A DNA stretch of 64,000 nt, from positions 33,413,758 to 33,477,757 of the forward strand of contig CM053266.1 of assembly GCA_028583415.1 (NCBI GenBank). The letters run 5' to 3'. This document shows positions 47,250 through 60,100 of the stretch, in pieces. Each line of letters begins with the position of its first letter. Positions within the stretch are counted from its first letter, which is position 1. The position numbers and the translations under genes are program-made. This DNA comes from Protea cynaroides (taxonomy: Eukaryota; Streptophyta; Magnoliopsida; Proteales; Proteaceae). The notes beneath the pieces were generated by a model that was not told the DNA's origin, made no database searches, and was given only the letters and a program-made list of their open reading frames with translations.

Positions 47250-50200
47250 GCTGTAACTGTCAGGGTTTGGGGAGGAACATGACAGTTCGGACTCTTTTCC
47301 TTTTCCTCCACTCCGAGAAGCTTGATCTAGTCATCTCATGGAGACAAGATTATCTTCTGAGAAGCTTGATAGATTATTTAGTCGCTCAAAGTTTAAGAAT
47401 CATTTTGAGGATCCCATCGCTTCCGCTGCCGAATTAGCATTATTATGGATTGAGGAGGTTTAGGTTCAAATACTACAAAGCTCACAAAGGTTCATTGATT
47501 GCCAAGTATGTATTTCTCAGTTTCCACCTTTCTACTTAACCCGACTTTATGGAGATCTAGTAAAACATCGTCATCCTCTACTCTGGCAGCAATTAGAAAA
47601 TCTTTCCTTTCAACGTCAGGAACCTTGGCTGTGCTGTGGAGATTTTAACTCCTGTCTGTCGTGGCATGAAAAATGTGGGGGTCATCCGGTTTCTCTATTG
47701 GATATATCTCATTTCAGACAAATGGTAAGTGCCTGTAATTTTTTGGAACTGCCTTCTCATGGCCCTTTTTTTACATGGTCAAATTGAAGACAAGGGGAGG
47801 CCAACATCAAGATTAAGCTAGACCGCATGTTTGCAAATTCTTATTGACTTTCACTCTTTAATCAGGCTGCAATTTTTGTTAAACTGGCTCTAGGATAAGA
47901 TCACCACCCTCTAGCTCTTCAACTATTTCGACATATGCTTTGGGCCAAACGTCCTTTTAGATATGAAGCTATGTGGTTGAAACACCCTGACAGTCGGAGA
48001 GTTGTGAATCAGGTCTGGGCCACTTCAGGTCAAAAAATCAGTGTTGGCTCTGATTTCCATCAGAAATTAGTCTTGACTCAATCTCAGTTTAAGGTATGGA
48101 ATAGGACGGTTTTTGGTGATTTATCTTCTAATATTACGTTAGTCAAATCTGAGTTGCTTACTTTACAGGGCCAGACTGCTAATGCGATGCATTCTGCACG
48201 TGAAAAAGAGGTGCAACAGCAACTTAATGACTTGTTGCAGTTTCTAGGAACTCTTTTCGAAACAGAAGTCTAGGATATAATGGCTGCAGCATGGGGATTC
48301 AAATACAGCCTACTTTTATAACACTACCATTCACATACGTCATCGGAATCGAATTTTTCATCTCAAGTTAGCCAATGGTGAGTGGACTCATAAGGAGCAA
48401 CAAATCTATGACACTCTACATAATCACTTTACTTCTGTGTTTTCATCTGATGGGGTTAACCCTTGTGATATATCTTCAGTCTCGCATTCAGTGCCAGTGG
48501 TGGTGGATCCTAGTATTAATGATCTTCTTATGGCAGTTCCCACATTGGAGGAGGTCAAATCGATTGTCTTTAGCTTCACCCCCTATAAGCTCCAGGTCCG
48601 GATGGGTTGCCGCCGCACTTCTTCCAACACTTTTGGAAAGATATTCATCCATCTATTTATCGGTTTGTAGTAGATTTTTTTTACCACTTCTTCCATTCCT
48701 CCTAAATTTAATCATACATATATCTGTTTGATTCTTAAGAGATTGCACCCCAAAGTGGTAGACCACTTTCGACCAATCAGTCTTTGCACTTTTACAATGA
48801 AATCATTTCTAAACTTATGGTGAGCCAATTAAAGTTTCATCTCGGTCATTTGGTGACACCTAATCAATCGGCTTTTGTCACGGGCCGCAATATTACCGAT
48901 AATATTATCATAGTCCATGAGATGCTTCATTATTTGAGACATTGTAAATCTATTAAAGCTAAATATGTGGCCATAAAATTAGATATGCAACGTGCCTATG
49001 ACAAATTGGAATGGAACTTTATTGCTCAGACTCTTCAAAAACTTGGTTTTTCTCAACAATGGGTCGCATTGGTAATGAAGTATATTTGCTCAGTTTCTTA
49101 TACCTTACTAATTAATGAAGCAGAGCGGGATACGATTACACCTACTACGGGGATTAGACAAGGGGGACCCTTTGTCCCCAATTATTTTCATATTGTGTGC
49201 ACATGTCTTATCTTGTAATCTGAATGCCACTGTATATAATGGTAGGACAACAGGGGTGAGAATTAGAGGCATAACTGAGCCTATAAATCATCTATTCTTT
49301 GGTGATGATTGCATTCTATTTGCTTCGCTTAATTTAGAGGTCATTTTGAGTCTAAAAAACACTACTGATCTCTATTGTAGAGCTTCTGGATAGCGTATTA
49401 ATTATGACAGATCTACTTTATTGTTTACCCCTAATACTCCCCATCGCTTTTGTAGATGGTTTTCAAAGCTATAAAGATCCCTTATGGTCCATTATCAGCA
49501 AAGTACTTAGGGGTTCCCACTGATTTTGGCCTGACAAAAAATTAGCTGTTTGGGGAGATAGTGGATCAGACTTTGGCAAAGCTTCATCGATGGAAGGCCT
49601 CATTGTTGTCTCCGGCGGGTAAGGAATTACTAATTAAATCTGTAGTCTTACCTCGTTTAAATTATTTTGCTTCTTTGTTTCGATTGCCAAATGATTTATT
49701 AAGACAATTACGAAGGGGGATGGCTGACTTTTATTGGACCAATAGTGCTTCTTCTAAAAAAATTCATTGGGTTGTGTGAAATAGATTGTGTTTACCAAAG
49801 AATAAGGGAGGATTAAGTTTTCAAGATCCCATTTTACAAAATAAGGCTTTGTTGGCCAAATTACCTTGGCGAATATCGCAATCTCAGGAAGCCTCATGGG
49901 TTCAATGCTTAAAAGTTAAAAGCCATATATTTTCCTCAGTCATTCTTTTTGGTTGCTATTTTGGGATCTCCGCCTTCTTGGTTGTGGATGAGTGTATGGA
50001 AAGGTTTACAGATTTTACTCCAAGGACTGATTTGGAAGTTGGGCATGGGGACTAACATCCATATTTGGTGCGATACATGGGTGCCAAACCTTCCTACACA
50101 TCAGATAACTTCCCTTCCTCCCTCTAATTGTTCTATTACCCAGGTGTCGGATCTTATTGATCCTACTTCCCGGTATATGGAGACTGGATGTGTTAACTAG

Positions 50201-51323
50201 ATTATTTAAGGCAAAGGAAGTTCAGGCCATTTTATCCATTCCATTATCTTATAGCTCAATTGAGGATCGATTGATATGGCTACCCTCTAAGTCCGACCTA
50301 TTTATTGTCAAAAGTGCCTATCACATGTTGGCAGTGGCTAGTTTTTCTTCTCTTAGATCCAGGTCCTTAAGAATAGGGGTTTCGACTTCAACTTGGTATT
50401 GGAAAGCGATTTGGACTGCTAAAACTTGCCCAAAAATTCGTCAATTTTTATGGAGATGCTTTCTGGATGCAGTTCCAACTGCAGTAGCCTTAGCACGAAG
50501 GGGCATTTCTATGGATACTAAATGCCATAGATGTCATATGGGGGTAGAAAATCTGAGCATTGATTACTCCACTGTCCCTTTGCCAGGGTAGTCTGGTTAG
50601 GATCTCCCATGTCTCTGCATTCTTCTCTTCCTGATAGAGGATCTTTTTCTCACTAGTTGTCTACCTTTTGTAATATAGCACTGCCGTTAACCAAGCAAGA
50701 CCGTCATAAGATTATTGCCTCTATTTCCTTTGTGTGTTGGGCTTTATGCCTATCTAGAAATCCAGTTTTCTTTGACAATATTGAATCAACACCAGATGAG
50801 GTGATTCTCAAAGCTCAACATTCTTTTATCGAATTTTGCAGTGCTAATCAGCTTTGGTCAATGCAAGCTTTATCTCCACAACCCCTTCCAAAAATGGTGT
50901 CCTCCAGAGTTAGGATGGGTTAAAATTGAAATTGATGCAGCACTACCATTATGTTCTGAGCATGGTAGTATTGGCTTTGTATGCAGGAATCATAAGGGAA
51001 GGCCTCTGTTTGCGGTGGCACAAATGATGATTTTTTCTAATATTGCCATCGGGGAGGCTACGACAATTCAACGGGTGCTTCGTATCGCTATTCGGTATGG
51101 GTTCCGGCTTCTATAGGTGGAGTCGGACAGTTGGGAAGTAATTCATGGTTTAAACTCTGGGGTGTCCTCTTCAGAGGTTTTTTTGGAGGACCTTTTGAAA
51201 GATATCAAACTATGTATTCCTCACCACCGTATGGTGGTTTTTTCTTATGTGCCTAAATCTCTAAATATTGCGGCACATCATCCGGCAAAATCAGCGAGGC
51301 CTGAGTCGAGCTTACTTGTATAG
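47246..51323 (+). pseudogene. L1 ORF2 (endonuclease, reverse transcriptase, RNase H), broken
   Basis: Domains in order. Apurinic-type endonuclease from 47246 (SCNCQGLGRNMTVRTL; CGDFNSCLSWHEKCGG near 47640; GPFFTWSN near 47762). Reverse transcriptase (QSAFVTGRNITDN at 48866, KLDMQRAYDKLEW at 48976, GIRQGG at 49141, HLFFGDD at 49289-49309, where F/Y-A-D-D is usual). A zinc-binding zf-RVT region (KIRQFLWRCFLDAVPT; CHRCHMGVENL, 50420-50560). A C-terminal RNase H with VESDSWEVI at 51117 and an HHPAK-type end. Frame changes and stops (for example near 47410, 48270, 49215, 50590) prevent translation. Confidence 0.85.
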
Positions 51324-51424
51324 GATGCTTTGTCGCTATGGTTGCAAAATCTATGTAATATACGGTGTATGATGAATGAAGACTATAAATATTTCTTACA
51401 AAAAAAAAAATAGGGTAATCATCC

Positions 51425-53195
51425 ATGAGACTTTGTTCAATTAATATGAACTTGCTCAGGCTTACCATTGCTCAATGTTTGTTTATTACTAAGGTTTTGT
51501 CCCGTTATTGCAAATCAGTCTATATATGTATCTCTCTTTGTCCCTCTCTCCATCCCTATACTCCTTCATGGTCCCTGCATCCAAATCTCTCTCCTCCCCC
51601 TTCCTCACTCCTCTTTGGCTTCCCTCTTCTATTCCTCTCCCTATGTTCCATAGTTTCATTATTTCAGAATTTACGTTTTCTTCTTCTTCTTCTTCTAATT
51701 TTTAGATTAGTGACACGTGGCAACCATGCATTCTGATGAATGACACATGTTACAATTGAAAGAAAAGAAAAATATTGGAATAATGAATTTGATATCGAAT
51801 TGAAATGGTCGATACCCCATTGCCCGATATAATGATTTTTCCCTATTGTGCTGCTATAACAGTAACATGTTTCACCTTCCAACCCAGTTCAAAAATTGCC
51901 CTTCTTAGACATTGCATATTATAACTTATTAAAGATCCATTTCTATACCTGCTCTATTTTTCGAATTAAACTCCTCTACGTCTCAATACTTTTAGGACCT
52001 AGTTTTTCTCCACATACTTTTAGGACCTAGTTTTTCTCCACACAAGGTGAAGAGGATGAAGATTGAAGCTAGAAGAAGAACGTATACCTTTAGGATCTTA
52101 CTCTCCTCTTATATTAACTGTCATTTATGCCCTCAACTCTCCCCCGAGATACCTATCCAATTCCAACTCAACTCCATGGGGAAGAGTTGGGTGACGAAAA
52201 ACTTTTGCATCCTTTTATAGTGAAACATATTGCAAAATACGAGGAGGACATACCCTGACATAATATAAGCCCAACATTATTTAATAACGAATGCATTCAA
52301 CATATAAATTTGTCTTTACCATAAAAAAAAAGTCTTGGAAAAGCCTACGCGAGCAACAGGCTTGGGCCTGACTTCCCACGTTAATAGGATTGCTAGGGTT
52401 ATTACAATAGGGTTGGGTTAGGTCGAGTTTTTTAAAACCCTAATCCAACTCTGAATCCACTTAGCTGAGTCATGTTTAACCCAACCCTGATTTAGGGCTT
52501 GAACAATCCAATCTTGACACGCATTCAGGGTAGGGCTGGGCCAAGTTTACCTTGTTTACCATGACCATGACGAGGGGAAGGAAGATGTAGTGGTTGGGTT
52601 ATTTGGGAGAAGAAGAAGAAACAATAGGAGGAAGAAGAATGTCTCAATCTCAAAACTAGTTACCCCAGCCCACTTTCAAGACCAAGGTATCTCAGCCCAA
52701 ACTATGTTCGGACTTCGGATTCAAAATGGGCTGCCAAACTTGGGCTTGGATCATCTGCAGCCGTGCAGTTTCTGTGCTACATCGGACCTGTTAGATGCAC
52801 AGGTGCACGGCTGCAGGAAATCCAAATCCGCCAAAACAAGTTTGATCGGGCTTACCAAAACGGCAAGACCCTAGTCCGAATCCAAATATGTTTCTCCTCC
52901 TCTTCAACAACTGGTAGAACCGTGGGAGTGAGGGATCTTTTTCCTTCTCCAGCAGTTAAGGATAGATCCTAACCGTACCTTCTACCGCTACCGTTTCGTC
53001 ATCGATACCAAAAGGGCGATCCTCCTGGACGCCTAGACGGAACGGACCCAAAGAAGACTCAAGGTGTTGAACACTGTAACGCATTCATCCTCTCATCCTT
53101 TCTGTCCGTATACCTCTACCTCCTCTTCTCTCTCTCTCTCTCTCTCTCTGTCCTCTCCCTCCCTCCCTACCTCCCTCCTTCATTGCTTAGCTGTT
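51425..53195. other. Spacer before SAC3A, repeats only
   Basis: CT-rich stretch 51530-51660 and (TTC)n near 51676. A 28-bp unit (CTTTTAGGACCTAGTTTTTC type) occurs twice at 51987-52042. AACCCTAATCC/GGTTGGGTT repeat debris lies at 52395-52560. The open frame at 52590-52874 has no recognised domain. A (CT)n tract lies at 53128-53170. Confidence 0.35.
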
Positions 53196-53202
53196 TATAT
53201 AA
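53196..53202 (+). promoter_or_regulatory. Possible TATA box of SAC3A
   Basis: TATATAA downstream of a CT-rich tract, giving a start near 53230 and an untranslated first exon to 53470 (donor GAGG|GTAAGG), spliced to 53697 (acceptor ACTGTATCAG). Confidence 0.35.
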
Positions 53203-53708
53203 GAAATCAATTGTTTTGTCTTTCTCAGCCTGTACACTTTCCCCCCTACTTTATGTGATTTGTTGGTGAATCATTCTTATCATCATTGAATTTTGTTTTG
53301 GGGGTTCTTCTCGTATCACTGAAATCTCCTATTGAATTTAATTTTTTTGTTCTTTATTTTGTCTTTCATTTTGTTTGTCTGTTATTTTTCTGATCTCTCT
53401 CGTCCGCGACTAGAAAGTTTATGGTTTTTGGTGGTGGTCGATTGCCTGTGCGCCATTGAGATAACAGAGGGTAAGGATTGGCCTTTTACATATAGGTATT
53501 CAATGGGTCTAGGGTTTTGAGCTTTAGTACTTCACATTTTTCAAGAATTTCTTCCATGATAATTGGAAGGGCAGTTCTTCTATTTATTTTATCACGTTTT
53601 GTTGCAATGGATCAGATTAGATATTGATTTGTGTTGTGTTGCTCAAATGGTTTAGTAGCTTGTTTATCGAGGATTGACTGGTTTTTACTGTATCAGGATG
53701 TTAACGGA

Positions 53709-56700
53709 ATGATGAACCAAGGACTCACTACTGATACTGTAGTTAAACAGGACCTCAATGTGCTTGAGGTAATTGCTGGGCTGATTTCTGGTTCTGACGT
53801 AGGGAGTTGTATTTGCATGATTTTTTTTTTAACTATAAAGAATCTTCAAAAGTTTAAAGTTATAATTGATTAGAACTGGGTTAATGTGGATTGATGTTTG
53901 ATGTATATACACAATTGTGCTGTTGCCTAGATTATTTGGTAGTAAACAGTACTCTTTTATGAATTATGATAGACATATAGTTAAGCTTCATATTGGTCTT
54001 AGAATATGGCCAAAACCATGGGCTTCCCCCAAATATTCAGTTCATCAGCTGTTGTTTCCAGTTGTGGGGAAGTTCTTCGATTTCATTAACATGGTTGCCG
54101 AGGTTCTATAGCTGTTAATGGAACTATAATCATTTACTGGCTAATGGTTATGCCATTTTTGTGTTCGTAGGGAAGCATATGTTTGTTTTTTCTCCTAACT
54201 TCAGTTTTGGATACTGTGACATGCAAAAATACTTGCTTTTAATCCAAAATTTTGGATAAGTGGGCTTGATGAACCAATGTGCTTTGGTACTCTAATTACT
54301 CTTGGGCCAAGCAGCTTAATATTTTATTAAATAGATAGAAAATCACAAAATTTATTACAAAGTGATAGTGAGTGCCAAGCCCAATCTTAGAGATGCATCC
54401 TCAGTTTTGTATATTGCAAGGATGTTGCTTTTTGTCTGTCTCATTGGAAACAATTAACTAGTTCATTGGTTTTTTTTTTTTTTTTGGCACAATTTTGCCA
54501 TTACAAACGGTTCATTAGAAGTTTTATTAGCCATTACAAACTGCTGGGTTCCTATGAAATCAAATCAAATATCAATCCACAGAGCGAATTTGACATTATA
54601 GACTATTCCATGAGGTATTGGATTGGAACAGATGGATATTGATTGTCAGAGTTTTGATACTATTAGGTAGCTCATGGGGTTTCACATTGAACTGAACTCG
54701 ACATTATTGACAGATCCTTGAGATCGTGCAACAATAGTTAGCATGTGCACATCGTTCAGACGGTTGCAACCACATTTTATAATTCATTCAAAAACATATG
54801 GAGATATTTATGAGCTGCTTACATGTGTTGGGTTCGAGAGTAGTGAGGAGATCATGATCACCTTGAATAAGCAAAGGGGGGGGGGTGTAAGATCATGTTT
54901 CTGCTATATTTTCTTATGTCAGAGTTTATTCTATGGATGATGCCATCCATATTGATCTTTAGGTTGAGGAAGATTTATTGAAAAATAACTTTTTCTGGTG
55001 CATTTTAATGTAGATGGCTAATCTCACTATTGATGAGTGTACCACCACCACTGATAGATGTCTGTATGGACCAACAGAGTGATTATTTGCTGCTGTTTAT
55101 TATGATGAGATCTCTTGGCAAGCAAATTGGAAGTGCAGGCCAGGTTATCAGTTGGAGAATTTCAAGAGTAATAGCTAAATTTTGGAAAGATAGACCTTCT
55201 ATCCTTTCTTAATGTATATTGTTTGAAGGTTTCAGAGAGATGCAGTTTTGTGAAAATATATGGGAAAGAAAGCTTCTTAAAGGATGGAAATCTTTTCCCG
55301 CAGGGAAAGATTTAGAACTTGTTGTAGCATTCTATCATAATCCCTATCATGGTTTTGGGCAATTGTAAGGAAGTACTTTAGATCATTTACAGGGATGAGT
55401 TTACGGGATGGCAAATAGATTTATCCTCTATAAGAAGAAACAGGAATCTGGGGTCACCTTTGGATCTCTCACGTGGTGGCTACTTTGGTATTGTCCTATT
55501 TTCTTTGCTATTTTGGTTGTTAGTTATGTGCGAAGGAAAACATAGATATTGTTTCTGCTTTTCCCAAGGATTCCTTTTGGGTACAAGGGTCTTATGTTTT
55601 GGTGCATGACATTACAGACCTTCACCCGTGGCATTTCAATTGAAAGAAACCAGGAGGATTTTTTTAGAATACAACTATGAATATTCCTAGATTTATCATG
55701 TTATTGGAGGTTACCTCATGGATAGAACAGCCTCAAAGGAAAAGTTCAATGGAGTTCCTGGATCTGGCTTTAGTGATGTATGTTGATCTTATTTGGAGCG
55801 ATTGAAAGAATTCTCATGTTTTTCATCTATGAAGTGAGAGCCTTGTTCACCACTCTCCTGGGCGTGAACAGATCTGCTTCTGATCCTACAAATTTTTGTG
55901 TTCCTTATGAAATAAAGGATGAAAGAATGGTGATGGAGAATACTTGCACGTCTGCTTCTTAACATTGAATGCAAGTTATTCACCCAAAAAAAAAAAAAAT
56001 TGAATGTGAGGTGACTTACAAAAGAAGAATAGAAAATGCCACATGAGGGGAGATTTGATTCATTGTTTGCTTGAGTATCTTTTTTTGATACGTAACTTGT
56101 TGTTTGAGTATCCTAATAAGCACCTTACTTAGACTGGAAAGGATGAACTAAAATAAGATGCAGGTCATCAACAAGTTGATCACTAAGATTGGGAACTTCT
56201 AAGTCCACTCATAGTCCTGTTTATTAAGTTGTGAGTAAATGGCAAATATAGTGACAACAATTTAGATGTTCATAATACTTTGATGGTGAGACATGCTGAA
56301 TATCAAGATTTGAGAGGTTCCAAAGCCTTTAGGACTGGTGCCAAATGCATGTATATGTCAGTTTTATCAATAACTAAACTAGTGGTGTATTGGATTTGAT
56401 TGTTGGAAGTATAGCCCAGGCTGTTTGTTTTTATTGGGTCACGTACTTAAAAGGTGCAAAAGTTCAACAACTGGAGGTGTTGTGTGGAACTTTTTATTTC
56501 AATGATAGTATTATGGGGATCAGATTTTGGTGTGATGTAATTCCCATTTCCCTAGAGGGTGAGCCTTGGTGTAACGATAAGGTTGTCCTATTGCAACCTG
56601 ATGGCCACCAGTTCGAAACATGAAAACCGCCTCTCCACGTTGTGGGGGTAAGGCTGCGTATGTTCTGCCCTCCCCAGACCCTGCAGTAGCAGGAGTCTCG

Positions 56701-57096
56701 TGCACTGGGACGCCCTTTTGTAGTTCCCATTTCCTAGGAAAGTGGTTGATTTTATATGGGGTGCTCGATTGGATATTAAAAATAGATTTGTTAATAATTG
56801 GTTTGGGAATACCTATTGCTTCAAACATCAAAGCGAGAAGTTGAGTTTGTCTGCTTAATTCTTTGTAAATATTATATCTTCTATAGGTGTCCAAACTTAA
56901 TATAAGTTGTGCAGACATAATATAAAGTGGCTGTAGAAATGTCTTAGGTATTTGAGTCTTAAATTCCAAGTTAGAATGACACTGGGAGAAGGGGAAGTAC
57001 CAAAAAGTCAAAGTTATTGGCCGTTGCCGTGTAAATTCAGAACTTAATGAACAGATAAATTCAGAATTTTGTTGTCCTCCTTTACTGGAACTTTTT

Positions 57097-57138
<42 letters not shown>

Positions 57139-60100
57139 GGGTGTTGTTGGTGTTGATAGGCTTAGCAGGAGGGCGACTCAATTTGAGCAACATGGAGGGC
57201 CGTTCTGACTAATCCATCAATTGGATAAATGGAGGACCTTTTGTCTTGGTGAAATGAACAACATCAATTTGATTCAGTCCCTTGTAGTTTAAGCTGCCAA
57301 ATAGCTACTTTTAAGTTGAAAAAGAAATAATAGAGGGCCATACTTTTGCTACATGGTAAAATCATCAATGACTGAAATTGTCTTTCTTATTTCACATGAC
57401 ATGGAATATATGGTTGAGCCAAAAGCAAGTAAGGCTAAGTAACGGCATAACAAAAGAGTATGAAGAAGCCCTTAAGACAATAGCTTTCGGAGATTGAATG
57501 AAGGATGCATCTTCAAGCTGGATGATTGGGAGACAGATTTGAAGATAAAATAAAATCAATACCAGCATCAAATGATGCATGAGTAGTGGGAGGTAAGGAC
57601 AACCTCCCCCTGTTTGCGGTCCCACAAAGTTGCCACATGGCAGATATGGTGACTATCCAGCCACTTTGGTGGAGCTGCCATTTTCACAAAACCTCTCTGT
57701 TTCTTGCTACTTTTTTGGGTGCTGGTTTCTGGCATAGACAATGCTGAAGCTATTCCAGCATCTAGGTTATAATTGGATGTGACAGTACAATTAGCACTCA
57801 AATTAAGTTAACTTTGCTGGCCACTCATTATCTAATAATTTTTAGTTTAATATGCTTATAAAAAGAAAGGAAAAAAGGTCTGTTGTTGCTTTGACATTCC
57901 ACTATATGATTTGAGGATTGGTTTAAAAGTCAGTTCATATCTGAAGTACTTGGACCATTGACTAAAGAAGGTAATGGCCCCATACATGGTGAGCCACACA
58001 GTTGAGATGACTGAAATTGACATGTGGCCTATACTGGAAACACCTCATCCCTCCAACGGTCATAATGACAAAATCTATCATTCTATACTTCCATGTGGTT
58101 GCACAGGCCAGATTTTTTTTTTTTGGTATTGTTGGTGCTGGAAACCTTTTTTTTCCTAATTATTATTATTTTTTTTTTTTGGAAGAATTATGTTTGTACA
58201 GCCATATTTTCTTGTATTCCTTTGACTTCCATTCTTCTCAAGGTTTTTGTCATCTCATGAGTGGCCACTAACCTCCATGGAATCTGAATCTACTAAATGA
58301 ATGTAAATTCAATGGTATTTCACAGCAATCCTGACTTCATTAAATGACGAAAGGGACATTGCTATTGGTATTGTAAATAGGTCTAATTGTGTTAATGGAA
58401 GACGTCTTTTATGGGACAATCATTTGACCGGCTATAATGTATGGCGTGGAATGTTGGGTGGGTAAAGCACCATATAGATAAACTCAGTGTAGCTGACATC
58501 ATGGTTCAAGAATTCAGTCGAAACCTCTAGTTTTGACCGAGATATCTTGGTTTCGACAGGTATTGAAACGAAATTAGACTTTGGTACCAAAAAGTTCAAT
58601 AACTCGATGGGTTTCGACTGGTTTCAATAGGCACTTGAACTAGACCACCTTATAAAATTCATAGGTTTCGATTGAAACCTGTCTGTTTCGACACCAAGGG
58701 CTAGGTTTCTGTTTTGACACCTAGAGCTTGGTTCCGACCTTACAAGTCAGAATAGCTAAGGAATACACATGAACCACACTCAACAGGCAACACTTAATTT
58801 ATGTCTAATATCATTTAAGTAAATGTTTTACTTAAGATATTATTCATAAATAAGCAAACACCCACCATTTGAATCCAATAAAACAGTCTGAAATTTAAAT
58901 TCCAAAAGGATAAGTGAACTTTTCAGTTCAAGAACAAAATCTGATTTTCAGTGGAGGGGGTGATTTTCAACTTTCAAATGCTAGTTTTTTTTTTCAAATC
59001 TAAAAATTTCATAAATCCTTATTAAAGTGAAACATCATAAAAACCAAGAGTGCGCTAAAATAATCTCTTGTTTTGATGCCCAAAAAATTATTTTTATGCA
59101 ATGCTACTTTAAACATCATTCGATACTCCAAACAAGGTTTGACCATAACGTAAATCCTTCAATATAACAAGTTTTCCAAAAAATCTGAGGTTGCTTGAAA
59201 TTCGAGTTATATTGAAGGAGTTACGTTCCGGTCAAACCTTGTTTAAAGTACGCGAATGGTGTTTAAAGTTGCCTTGGATGAAAATAAATTATGGGGATCA
59301 AAGCAAGAGATTGTTTTGGCGCACTCGTGGTTTTTAAGGATGATTTATTATAATAAGATTTATGGAATTTTTAGATTTAAGAAAATGCCTAGCATTTGAA
59401 AGTTGAAAATTGTTCACGATTTCGAAAATCGCCCCCGAGATCGAAAATCTGATTTTTATTCTACTACTGGAAATTTGACTTCTTATCCTTTCAGAATTTG
59501 AATTTTATACTATTTTTAGTGGATTCAAATTGAGGGGTGTTTGCTTATTTATGAATAATATCAGTCAATCTCAAGTCTCAGTGTACGCTAGCAAACATGG
59601 GCCACCACCATATAATACCATTTTGGATTTTTTTCCCTGAAACTAATTGAGGGAATATGTGTAAAATAGTTAAAAAAAATTACACAAACAAAATCAGGAC
59701 AAAAAAAAAAAAACAACTTATGGGCCTTGAAACCTAGGTTCGAGATCACCTAGAAAAAGTCCCAGCTTTCGATTTAAACTTGGTCCAACTCAGTTTCAAG
59801 GTTGGTTGAAAAATCGTCCTCGAAACTGAGTTCTCGAACCTTGGTTGAGATGAGGATGTTGAGATAGATGTGTGGCAAAACTAGGGAGGATAAAGTAAGG
59901 AATGACCATGCAAAGCTGATTTGTGAGTAGCTCCAATACATGATAAGCTACGAGAAAGTCATTTGAGGTGGCATGACCATGTTCAACAGAGGCCTTTAGA
60001 TATTCCACTATGGAGGAGTAATTGGATTCAGATTGAAGGAACTAAAAGAGTTAGGGACAAACCTAAAATGACTCTAGGAGAGGTGGTGTGGAAAGACATG

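Larger units (their letters stand above)
45480..51413 (+). mobile_element. Full-length L1-type LINE, inactive
   Basis: A 5.93-kb element ending in a 10-base A tract (51401-51410) and flanked by an exact 11-bp repeat GGTAATCATCC (45469-45479 and 51414-51424). A GTTTCAGTTC...CACATAGGC unit is repeated about three times near its 5' end (45497-45550). It has the two-ORF layout of plant L1 elements, both broken by frameshifts and stops. Confidence 0.9.

Noticed and set aside
52590..52874. Arg/Lys-rich 94-residue frame upstream of SAC3A
   Set aside because: Built on an AG-rich stretch, no family match, and no splice connection to SAC3A.
55010..55998. A-tailed segment as a processed retrocopy
   Set aside because: Short coding-like pieces but no recognisable parent gene or target duplication; left as unassigned intron.
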